Assembly (NCBI GenBank): GCA_964525785.1
Contig: CAZGIX010000118.1
Coordinates: 1-14,124, forward strand
DNA: 14,124 bases
Origin: JAQBDA01 sp964525785
GTDB taxonomy: Bacteria > Chloroflexota > Anaerolineae > Anaerolineales > UBA4823
Direction: 5' to 3'
Every line of letters begins with the position of its first letter. The first letter of the stretch is position 1. A program made the position numbers and the translations under genes. The notes under the pieces were generated by a model that was not told the DNA's origin, made no database searches, and saw nothing but the letters and a program-made list of their open reading frames with translations. Positions 1 through 6,879 of this stretch are shown here, one piece after another.

Positions 1-5
1 TTATT

Positions 6-52
6 TCATCCCCGAATACCGCCTTCGGCGGTTTAGCCGAATCTCGGAATGA
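6..52. repeat. REP-like imperfect palindrome
   Basis: Two outer arms, at 6-16 and 43-52, are imperfect inverted copies of each other (TCATCCCCGAA against the complement of CTCGGAATGA). They enclose a perfect small hairpin of 5-bp arms (19-23 and 27-31) with a TTC loop. Nested palindromes beside a gene end are typical of REP or small MITE-like intergenic repeats. No second copy occurs in the window, so its repetitive nature is inferred. Positions 1-123 show no coding potential. Confidence 0.3.
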
Positions 53-123
53 CGTACCATTCTGTACCACTTCAGGGCCCGGAATGATACGCCAGCCGAC
101 TACCTACATCGCCAAAGAATCAA

Positions 124-148
124 GAGCCCCTGGGAATACCAGGGGCTC
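124..148 (-). terminator. Intrinsic terminator of the first protease gene
   Basis: A perfect 10-bp inverted repeat (124-133 and 139-148, GAGCCCCTGG and its complement) surrounds a 5-base loop. Read on the minus strand, the hairpin starts 42 bases after the stop codon at 190-192. It is followed by a T-enriched stretch (TTGATTCTTTGG). Position and structure fit a Rho-independent terminator of the protease gene, although the T-tract is interrupted. Confidence 0.75.
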
Positions 149-189
149 CAGTCTAGTAAAGGATAAGGTGCGAGCCTACTTCACAGCCG

Positions 190-3100
190 TTAGCGGCTGA
201 TCAGCGGCATGAAGACGTAGCTCAGCCCCTGGACTTCGGTCAGGGCGCTGTTGTACGCCTGCATCCACCAGTTGTCAGCGGTGACGCTGGCAGTATTGAT
301 GATGGCGTAGTTAGGCGTCGCCGTAGCGTTGATGGTGGCGTTGAAGGAGATCTCGACCGTCTCGCCGGCACCCAGGTCACCTGACCAGTACAGCACACCA
401 TCTGCGTACGTGGCACCGCCGGTGATGGAAGCCTCGTCGATATCGAGCATGGCGGGGATTACATCCACCAGCTCGGTATTGAAGGCTGTCTCATCACCCT
501 CGTTGGTCAGTGTGATACTGTAGTTCAGCTCGGTGCCGATCGGACCCAGCAGATCGTCGACGGTCTTCTCGACCACCAGCTCTGGATTGAAGCCGTCGTC
601 GACGAAGTTTTCGGCCCACATCCACCAGGCCGGCATACCTTCATACTTATAGGCGATGAAGGCTTCGTTCTCGAACCAGGTACCCTCCTCCACGTCAGAG
701 CCCACAGTCGTCCAGATGTACTGCTCCTGCGGGTAAGCCGAGCCGTACATCCAACCGCTCCAGACGACTGTATGCGTGCCAGGATCATAGGTCCAGCCCT
801 CGGAGGCGTCGACAAACTCGACCTCCTCCGGCAGGGTATCCTTGATCCACACCTCGCGATCTTCGGAGCTCGGGTTGTACAGGCTGAGCGTGTAGGTGAT
901 CATGCCGCCGGGGGCTACATAGTACGGATCGGAGAATTTCATGGTCTCGCCGGCGGCATCAGAGAAGCGGAACGAGCGGACGTAAGCGTAGTTGATCGTC
1001 CCGCCGTAGTAGTAGGAGGTCTCCTCGTCGTAGACATCCATATAGTTCGGGACGACCCAACCATAGGAGCCCGCGGCGTTATAGAATTCGGTGCGGTAGA
1101 TGTTCTGTGAGCTCTCGCCCGGCTCCAGCTCGACCGAGTAGTAAAGGATATCCCAGGAGCCATCGCCGAAGCAGTCCTCACACACATTCACCACGGTATC
1201 GGTGTAGACGAAGCCATCCAGGATCTCCCACTGGCGCGGTATGTAATCCTCCACATAGAAGGTGCCAGAGATCTCGCCGGTGTTCATCACGTCCAGGGTG
1301 AAGGTGATGACATCGCCAGTGTTCGCCAGGAATGTCGGGTAACCATTGTGGGAATAGGAGCTCTCGCCGCGCGGCGCCTCGAAGCTCTTGTTGAAAGCGG
1401 CGTCAGGCATGGGTTGATCCGGAGGTCGTGGCACGTTGCGAGTCAGGTTGACCAGGTCGTCGTACACGGCCGGCTGTCCGGCAGGATCGATGGCAACCAC
1501 CAGGCGAGCGCTGAGCAGCTCGCCCAGGCCCATGCCTGGCTTGTCCCAGTGGACCGTCACCGAGACGGTCTCGCCGGCGCCGATCGCCATGGCGTGCACG
1601 TCCGGATGGGTCGCTGAGAGCCACAGATTGAGCACATCCCACCAGACGTGCAGGGTGGGCGTTATAGGTCCACCCGGAACGCTGAAGCCGTGCACCCAGA
1701 TGGTGTACTGCTTGCCTGCTTCGAAGCGGTAGTTGCCATCGGGCCAGATCTCGATGTATTCGTCGCCGTCGCCGTCGGTCTGCGACTGGGCGATGATGCC
1801 GGTCTCATCCGAGACGTAGACATCCACATCGTTGCCAGCCGGGATGTTCGACAGCTCCACATACAAAGCCGCAGCGTGATCGTTCGCCGTCACGGTCATG
1901 CTGTAGGAAGCCGAAGTCGGCTCGAACGGGACGTCCTGGGTGACCGTGATAGGAGCATTGATCTCATCTGCCGGGTCGGTTGGCAGCGGACCGGGGTGAG
2001 TCACCTGGTAGTACCACTGGGTATCGATGCCGCTGTCAGGCTCGACGCTGAAACCATCCATAACGGCAAAGTAGCCGCCCAAAGCGGGGTTGCCGATCGT
2101 GATCACCTCGTCAGTACCGGCGCTGTTGCCGGAAGAGCCGACCACCGGGTCGATGCCCTCCTCAGCAGTGCCGTTGTCGTTGGCATCATAGACCAGGAAG
2201 TAGTCGATATCCTGACCGCCAGGGACTTCGACGAGGGTAACCAGCTCAGTGGCGCCCGCCTGGTCGACGTTGAAGTACTCGTAGACGTTGCCGGGGCACC
2301 AGGCGCTATAGCAGCCGCCCGTATCGGGGACGAAGACATCGTACCAGCCGAAGAAGCTGGTCTCCAGACCGCCGCTGAGGGAAGCTACCAGTCCGGGCAC
2401 CTCGATGGTGGGGGTGAAGAGCACGTCCAGGGAGCCAGTGTCGGTGTAGATATCGGCATCGATCGAACTGATCTCAACCGAGCCCAGTTCAGGGTCTATC
2501 TCTGCGGTGGTATGGATCTGTCCTACTTCAGTTTGGAACTGGGCTGCCAGCTCCTCGCCGGAGTAGAGCACATTGTGCAAAGCAACCTCGTGCAAGCCCG
2601 GCACTTCTGCCCCACCGATCACCCAGTCATCCGGTCCGCCGGTGCTGGTGTTGAACGGGTAGGCTGCGCCGGAGCGGAAAGGCTCGCTGCTGGCAACGGG
2701 CTGCAGTGTGTAAGGACCGAAGATATCCGGCCAGGGAGCGCCTAGGGAGGTATTCGGCCAATCGCAGCCTGCGTCGTTGGAAGCGCAGTCCGCGGTCGGA
2801 CCGAGCAGCCAGGTGTTGATGTCGGTCGGGTAGGGGTCGTTCCAGGAGGTGTGCAGAAGCAGACTGCCGTTCTCCAGGTCGCCTTCATCGACATTGAAGA
2901 AGTAGTGGCGCCAATCGCCTGCGCCGGTCCAGCCGCCGCCGTACCAGTTGAAGTAGCCGTTCGTCCAGCTGTTCTGGTAGAGGGTATCGGCCATCTCGCC
3001 GCCGCCAAAGGTGATCGAGCCAGCATCTTCCAGGTCGGCAATGACATTAACCACCACCGGCAGGGCTGATTCGTGGTCGGGGTGATAGGCATCACCCGGG

Positions 3101-6093
3101 TTGAACATGTAGATCACGCCTTCATAGGCGCCAGGAGCAACATCGGCGGGCAGGGACACCTCAGCCACGAAGGTAGCTTCGCTCTCGGGCGGTATGATGA
3201 GGCTGTCGTCGCTCAGGTTGAGCCAGCCCCAGTCAGCGCGCTTGTAGAACTCCACACCGATCTTGAAAGTGGTCTGATCGACGGTGAAGTCATTGTAGCG
3301 GTGCTGGAAGCCGAAAAAGTAGCCATCCGCCATGCGCTCGAGCGGGTTGTTCACGAAGATCGGGATGGAGAGACCGCCGAACTCGTAGTCGGTGCGGATG
3401 TACTCGCCTTCCTGGATCTCTGTGTTGGCAAAGTCCAGGCGCTCGAAGCCGTCGTTGTCGAACTCGCCGTTGCCCACATGGTTGACCGCGCCGTTGCCGT
3501 TCAGGTCTTCCCACAGCATGCCGTCGCCGTTGGCGTCGGTCCAGTTGTAGAGCAGGAAGCGCCATGAGCTGCTCGGGTTGGCGGTGAAGTCATAAGCCGG
3601 GTCGAAGGTGGAGTACGGGTGGACATAGCGCACCACCATCAGCTCGGCATCTGCCGGGATGGAGGCGGAATCGAGCTCCATGAGGTAGTCGGGAGAGTGG
3701 AAGTTAAAGGTGCTCTCCTCAGCTCCACTGGAGGTGGTGAAGGTCAGCTCCTGCGAGCTGATCAGGCTCATGTAGCCTTCGCTCAGGTCGACCTGCATCT
3801 CGTAACCCGAGGGGTTGAAGACGGTGTAGGTCTTGCTGTAGGTCTCACCCGGTACCGCGACCTTGGCAAAGCTCAGATACTCTTCGCCCATCCAGTCGCC
3901 CACCTGCCACTCGTCCGGGGTGGCGTAGACGCCGTAGATGCCGGCTGCCACGTCGGTGGAGCGGTCGGAATTGACTACGCCAGCGCCCTGCAGGAACGGG
4001 CTGGAAACCGAGTTGGTGGCGCTGCTCTTGACGATGGGCATGACCTCATCCCAGGTCGGCCAGCGCCCGTAGCGCTCGTGGAAGGCCTCATACAGCAGGG
4101 CCAGGTTGCCGCCCACGACCGGGGCAGAGCGGCTGGTGCCGCCCCAGGTAGCCCAGGATTCGGCGCCGTTGAAGCCGTAGTAGTTGATGCCCTCATCGCC
4201 AGCACCGCGGCCGCCGTTGCCCAACACGTCCAGGCCAGCGGAACCGTCCCGGTTGGGACCCTTGGCGCCGAAGGAGGAGGGATCACCGTACATGATCTGC
4301 TCGATATCGGTGATCGAATCCCAGTTGGTCGAGCCAAACTGGGTGGAGGTGCCAGCCTTGATGATGGTCGGGCCAGCTTCGCCTTCCTGTGGACCGTAGC
4401 CGGGGCCTTCGTTGCCGCCGGAGAAGACGTACATGGTGCTGGGTGAAAGCACCAGGTTGATGGCGGTGATCAGGCGTCCGGTATAGCCCCAAGAACCCCA
4501 CATCTGAGTAAAGGCTCCGTAGGAGTTGGTGGCCACCTGCACTTCGTCGCCCGATTCAGACTCGCCGTCGTAGCCCAGAGCGGCAACCAGGTAGTGGTCT
4601 TCATCGGCAAAGGTCTGGTAGAAGGTGCCCATGTCCATGATGCCGACATCCGGCGCGGCGCCCTGCACCATGCCGCCCTGGCGGAAGGCAGCGGCGCTCA
4701 AACCGCCGGAGACGACGCCCTGACCGGCGACATTCGAGGCGCACTGCGTGCCGTGAGTATAGCCAGCGGCAAACGCACCCGCGAAGGTAACCAGCTCACC
4801 CGAGTCCGGGCAGCCCTTCATGGTCGGCGAATTTACGCCACAGGAGACGCCCCACAGCCAGTCGGTTACAGGCGGCGGGTTGTCGCCATCGGAGATCCAC
4901 GCCAGCAAACCGCCGGAGATGTCCGAATAGCCATCGCCATCCATATCGCGGTAGATCTCGGGGCTGTCTTTAGTGGCTGGCTTCTCATCGGAGAAGTCCT
5001 TGTCATTGTCCAGGTCGACGTAGACAGTGTCGTATACACCAGAGGCGTTCTCATCCACGACCAGCACGGCTACACGGTGACCGTACAGGCTGGTCAGGTT
5101 CTCCTCGGGGAAGGAACCCAGCTTGTAGAAACCCGACGCACTGGTGGTGTTGAAGGTGTACTCATACTCAGTGCCGCTGCCCAGCGGTTGGAACCAGGCT
5201 GTGCCTGTCCCATCGCCAAATCCGCTGGAATACTCAACGGTGTACTGGGTGTCTGACCAGCGCGAGGCCACAGCGCCGGAGGCGATATAGTTGGAGCCCG
5301 TAAAGGCATCATAGGCAAAATACTGGGTAGAGGCCTGCGAAAAGGCCATCGGCCAACCGTAGTAGGGTGAATCCTCGTCAGTGACCCAGGCGTAGGTGCC
5401 CATCAGGTCGGGATGACCGAAATCCACGCCATCGTCAATCACGGCGACGATCACGCCCTCGCCGGTGAAGCCTTTCTCCCAGGCATTCGAGGACTTGTGA
5501 CCATCCAGCACGTCGAACCAGCCCTGAGCGCTCGCATCTGTGCTCTTAGCCTGAGCTTCGGCGAAGGTCAGCTCGTTGGCTTTTAGCTGCTCCAGACGGG
5601 CAGCCAGTGCAGCCTGGTCGGGAGCGTTGTTCACTTCCTTGGCAAACGGCTTTTCAAGCTCTTTCAAGCCGCCATCCGCCACAGAGATCACGCCCGGCTG
5701 CATGGCGATCGTCATCAGCTTCGTGGTGGTCGTCTTGCCGAAGACCGTCACCATATCGGGGAAAACACTGGGGCGGACAATGTAGGTAGAGAAAAATTTC
5801 TCTAGATCCAGACCGCCAGTCATCGATACGAAGACATCCACTTCTTGCTCGACGCCTGAGGCGACCAGCTCACGCAAGCGGGGATCGATCCTCGCCAGAG
5901 CAGAGTCCTTGTCTACCTCTTGAACCACTTGAGGCTTTACCTTGGCTTGCAAGGGGGCTTCCGGTCGGGGCGGGGGAGGCGCCTGCAGAGTAGCAGGCCC
6001 AGATGCGCCAGATGCAGGTTGCACAGCGAACATGGCGAAGAGCATGCTGAACGCTACCGCCAGGTTGAACAGGATACTAATGGTTCTTTTCAT
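190..6093 (-). CDS. Secreted S8 (subtilisin-like) peptidase, TPP II/pyrolysin-like insert, C-terminal DUF11-type repeats
   Basis: This is a probable extracellular serine endopeptidase of 1967 residues. Residues 1-30 form a Sec signal peptide (KR, hydrophobic core, cut near ASGA). A propeptide-like region spans about 80-150. The S8 catalytic set is visible: Asp220 in VAVIDDGVDFGHPDL, His447 in YTHGTQCA, oxyanion Asn561 in SGGNEG and Ser654 in GGTSRSAP. Asp and His are 227 residues apart against about 32 in subtilisin. Such a long insert is known from tripeptidyl-peptidase II and pyrolysin, and here it carries acidic Ca-loop-like motifs (360-370 and 383-391). Residues 720-1020 and 1020-1550 look like beta-sandwich and pre-peptidase C-type domains, with another EF-hand-like pair at 853-867. 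Three DUF11-type sandwiches follow (1563-1955), then the tail YVFMPLISR. The start is supported by GAGGAG at 6100-6105, 6 bases upstream. His and Ser contexts are atypical (THGTQ, GTSR), but no catalytic residue is missing. The exact subfamily and substrate are unknown. Confidence 0.93.
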   Translation of the reverse strand: MKRTISILFNLAVAFSMLFAMFAVQPASGASGPATLQAPPPPRPEAPLQAKVKPQVVQEVDKDSALARIDPRLRELVASGVEQEVDVFVSMTGGLDLEKFFSTYIVRPSVFPDMVTVFGKTTTTKLMTIAMQPGVISVADGGLKELEKPFAKEVNNAPDQAALAARLEQLKANELTFAEAQAKSTDASAQGWFDVLDGHKSSNAWEKGFTGEGVIVAVIDDGVDFGHPDLMGTYAWVTDEDSPYYGWPMAFSQASTQYFAYDAFTGSNYIASGAVASRWSDTQYTVEYSSGFGDGTGTAWFQPLGSGTEYEYTFNTTSASGFYKLGSFPEENLTSLYGHRVAVLVVDENASGVYDTVYVDLDNDKDFSDEKPATKDSPEIYRDMDGDGYSDISGGLLAWISDGDNPPPVTDWLWGVSCGVNSPTMKGCPDSGELVTFAGAFAAGYTHGTQCASNVAGQGVVSGGLSAAAFRQGGMVQGAAPDVGIMDMGTFYQTFADEDHYLVAALGYDGESESGDEVQVATNSYGAFTQMWGSWGYTGRLITAINLVLSPSTMYVFSGGNEGPGYGPQEGEAGPTIIKAGTSTQFGSTNWDSITDIEQIMYGDPSSFGAKGPNRDGSAGLDVLGNGGRGAGDEGINYYGFNGAESWATWGGTSRSAPVVGGNLALLYEAFHERYGRWPTWDEVMPIVKSSATNSVSSPFLQGAGVVNSDRSTDVAAGIYGVYATPDEWQVGDWMGEEYLSFAKVAVPGETYSKTYTVFNPSGYEMQVDLSEGYMSLISSQELTFTTSSGAEESTFNFHSPDYLMELDSASIPADAELMVVRYVHPYSTFDPAYDFTANPSSSWRFLLYNWTDANGDGMLWEDLNGNGAVNHVGNGEFDNDGFERLDFANTEIQEGEYIRTDYEFGGLSIPIFVNNPLERMADGYFFGFQHRYNDFTVDQTTFKIGVEFYKRADWGWLNLSDDSLIIPPESEATFVAEVSLPADVAPGAYEGVIYMFNPGDAYHPDHESALPVVVNVIADLEDAGSITFGGGEMADTLYQNSWTNGYFNWYGGGWTGAGDWRHYFFNVDEGDLENGSLLLHTSWNDPYPTDINTWLLGPTADCASNDAGCDWPNTSLGAPWPDIFGPYTLQPVASSEPFRSGAAYPFNTSTGGPDDWVIGGAEVPGLHEVALHNVLYSGEELAAQFQTEVGQIHTTAEIDPELGSVEISSIDADIYTDTGSLDVLFTPTIEVPGLVASLSGGLETSFFGWYDVFVPDTGGCYSAWCPGNVYEYFNVDQAGATELVTLVEVPGGQDIDYFLVYDANDNGTAEEGIDPVVGSSGNSAGTDEVITIGNPALGGYFAVMDGFSVEPDSGIDTQWYYQVTHPGPLPTDPADEINAPITVTQDVPFEPTSASYSMTVTANDHAAALYVELSNIPAGNDVDVYVSDETGIIAQSQTDGDGDEYIEIWPDGNYRFEAGKQYTIWVHGFSVPGGPITPTLHVWWDVLNLWLSATHPDVHAMAIGAGETVSVTVHWDKPGMGLGELLSARLVVAIDPAGQPAVYDDLVNLTRNVPRPPDQPMPDAAFNKSFEAPRGESSYSHNGYPTFLANTGDVITFTLDVMNTGEISGTFYVEDYIPRQWEILDGFVYTDTVVNVCEDCFGDGSWDILYYSVELEPGESSQNIYRTEFYNAAGSYGWVVPNYMDVYDEETSYYYGGTINYAYVRSFRFSDAAGETMKFSDPYYVAPGGMITYTLSLYNPSSEDREVWIKDTLPEEVEFVDASEGWTYDPGTHTVVWSGWMYGSAYPQEQYIWTTVGSDVEEGTWFENEAFIAYKYEGMPAWWMWAENFVDDGFNPELVVEKTVDDLLGPIGTELNYSITLTNEGDETAFNTELVDVIPAMLDIDEASITGGATYADGVLYWSGDLGAGETVEISFNATINATATPNYAIINTASVTADNWWMQAYNSALTEVQGLSYVFMPLISR
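229..1407 (-). repeat. Three tandem DUF11-like beta-sandwich repeats in the first protease
   Basis: Residues 1563-1955 of the protein hold three units with a common core: Gly, then alternating hydrophobic residues with Tyr/Phe-Thr/Ser, ending in Asn. Examples are GDVITFTLDVMNTG (1593-1606), GGMITYTLSLYNPS (1729-1742) and GTELNYSITLTNEG (1853-1866). Each is followed by an acidic and Pro-containing segment such as VEDYIP, IKDTLP or LVDVIP. This is the hallmark of the DUF11/conserved-repeat fold common in bacterial surface proteins. The units are diverged at the DNA level. A role as a stalk or spacer is inferred. Confidence 0.65.
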
Positions 6094-6209
6094 ACTATTC
6101 TCCTCTTACGGAATATGAGATAACAACTGACATGTTGATCGTCGGGTGGACGGCGTTCAGGATAATTTTGAATCTGGGCTTGCCTCCTTTCTCAAGCTGA
6201 CGCTCATCT

Positions 6210-6237
6210 AAGATAGCCTGACAGCCAGGCGATACAA
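6210..6237 (-). promoter_or_regulatory. Possible promoter of the first protease gene, with inverted repeat in the spacer
   Basis: On the minus strand TTGTAT (6232-6237) and TATCTT (6210-6215) are separated by 16 bases, giving a predicted start near 6203 and a leader of about 110 bases before the ATG at 6093. The spacer contains a 5-bp inverted repeat (GCCTG at 6216-6220, CAGGC at 6226-6230) that could bind a regulator. Both boxes are only partial matches to sigma-70 consensus. The site lies just downstream of the terminator at 6291-6327, so the protease gene needs its own promoter somewhere in this interval. Confidence 0.35.
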
Positions 6238-6258
6238 CGCACATTGCATAAGCCTATA

Positions 6259-6271
6259 CTTGCCAGGCAAG
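6259..6271. promoter_or_regulatory. 13-base palindrome upstream of the first protease promoter
   Basis: CTTGCC-A-GGCAAG is a perfect 6+1+6 palindrome. It lies about 20 bases upstream of the candidate -35 box, between the promoter and the terminator at 6291-6327. Size and location would suit a dimeric regulator's operator. No regulator is encoded nearby, and a palindrome of this length can also arise by chance. Confidence 0.2.
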
Positions 6272-6290
6272 CTATCTATGTAAGACCCCA

Positions 6291-6327
6291 ACAAAAAACA
6301 ACGGCCTGAGGTATACAGGTCGTCGTT
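6291..6327 (-). terminator. Strong minus-strand intrinsic terminator without a clear gene in front of it
   Basis: The arms 6297-6308 and 6316-6327 form a 12-bp stem with one wobble and one mismatch around a 7-base loop. On the minus strand the hairpin runs directly into a run of six Ts followed by GTT. This is the best terminator-like sequence in the window. The second protease already has its own terminator at 6825-6855, so this one ends a separate transcript starting somewhere in 6328-6824, or acts on read-through toward the first protease. Confidence 0.75.
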
Positions 6328-6342
6328 CTCTGCGCCCAATTA

Positions 6343-6400
6343 TCCTGGATGTATTTAATACAGGCAGTCCGAAATAGACATTCCGGATGTACGCCAGTAC
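6343..6400 (-). pseudogene. Possible decayed C-terminal tail of a secreted protein
   Basis: Just before the terminator, the minus strand reads YIRNVYFGLPVLNTSR. YFGLPVL resembles the C-terminal tails YVFMPLI and FIYLPLV of the two proteases and YVFLPIV of the remnant at 13850-13912. The frame does not stop here, but a +1 shift gives a TAA at 6340-6342, 13 bases before the hairpin. The surrounding 96-codon frame (6272-6562) shows no domain, no signal peptide, and runs through the terminator. I infer the eroded 3' end of a lost gene. A chance match is possible because the motif is short. Confidence 0.3.
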
Positions 6401-6499
6401 TCCGTGAGACCTGGGCGAGCGATACAAATTATCTACCAACAGACTATCCCTGGTTCCCCGTGCTAGATTGTGGTGGACAGGCGTGTTGAGGATAAGATT

Positions 6500-6529
6500 A
6501 AGATAGCATAAAAACCAGGTGAATGTCAT
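6500..6529 (-). promoter_or_regulatory. Candidate minus-strand promoter inside the gene-free interval
   Basis: ATGACA (6524-6529) and TATCTT (6500-6505) are separated by 18 bases, with a TGC directly before the -10 box as in extended -10 promoters. Transcription from here would run about 200 bases to the terminator at 6291-6327. No start codon with a good ribosome binding site follows. This is a prediction from box matches only. Confidence 0.3.
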
Positions 6530-6759
6530 GGGTCTGGCGTGGATTTTTAAGGGTAACCGCATGTGCGCGATTGCCCTCCTTTCATCTCTCCTGGATATTT
6601 TCGGGTCAAGGATCTACCCGCATACAGAATGCAACATTTCCCGGAGTATTGATTACCCCAGGGCATCCACCAGCAACCCTACTATCGTTCTAGGAGATTC
6701 ACAGATATCATGCGGTAATGGCAGCCTCAAGGGTCTACCTGTAATCAGAAGACGGTATG

Positions 6760-6768
6760 ATTATACCA
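6760..6768 (-). promoter_or_regulatory. Candidate extended -10 promoter (TGGTATAAT)
   Basis: On the minus strand TGG precedes a perfect TATAAT, the classical extended -10 arrangement. No good -35 box lies 16-18 bases upstream; the sequence there is T-rich. It lies about 60 bases downstream of the second protease's terminator and would start a transcript of about 460 bases ending at 6291-6327. The same bases form a small inverted repeat (GGTAT-GATT-ATACC), so another role is possible. Confidence 0.35.
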
Positions 6769-6824
6769 AAGAAAACAGACAAAAATAGGTGCGTTTTAAG
6801 GAAATTCTTACCTGCTGTTAATAA

Positions 6825-6855
6825 ATCGGGGCAGAGCGTGCTGCTCTACCCCGAT
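6825..6855 (-). terminator. Intrinsic terminator of the second protease gene
   Basis: Arms 6825-6837 and 6843-6855 pair over 13 positions with one mismatch around a 5-base loop (ATCGGGG outer arm). On the minus strand the hairpin begins 25 bases after the stop codon at 6880-6882 and is followed by TTATTAAC after the last stem T. Placement and sequence fit a Rho-independent terminator. Confidence 0.8.
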
Positions 6856-6879
6856 ACCTGATACAGATCAGCGGGTGAT

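Larger units (their letters stand above)
6328..6824. other. Gene-free interval between the two proteases
   Basis: About 500 bases with lower G+C content than the flanking genes and no convincing coding frame. Short open frames occur on both strands (96 codons on minus, 89 on plus at 6519-6788). They lack a convincing ribosome binding site, recognisable domains or the composition of the neighbours. The interval contains the promoter-like sites described separately, a possible decayed C-terminal tail, and a small inverted repeat CGGGT/ACCCG near 6602-6620. It ends at the strong terminator 6291-6327, so it may be a remnant transcription unit or encode a small RNA. Confidence 0.4.

Noticed and set aside
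6272..6562. 96-codon minus-strand frame as an intact gene
   Set aside because: It runs through the strong terminator at 6291-6327 and has no plausible protein character. Only its YFGLPVL segment is of interest, as a possible remnant.
6519..6788. 89-codon plus-strand frame in the gap between the proteases
   Set aside because: No convincing ribosome binding site, no recognisable domain and mixed composition. It also overlaps promoter-like sites on the other strand.
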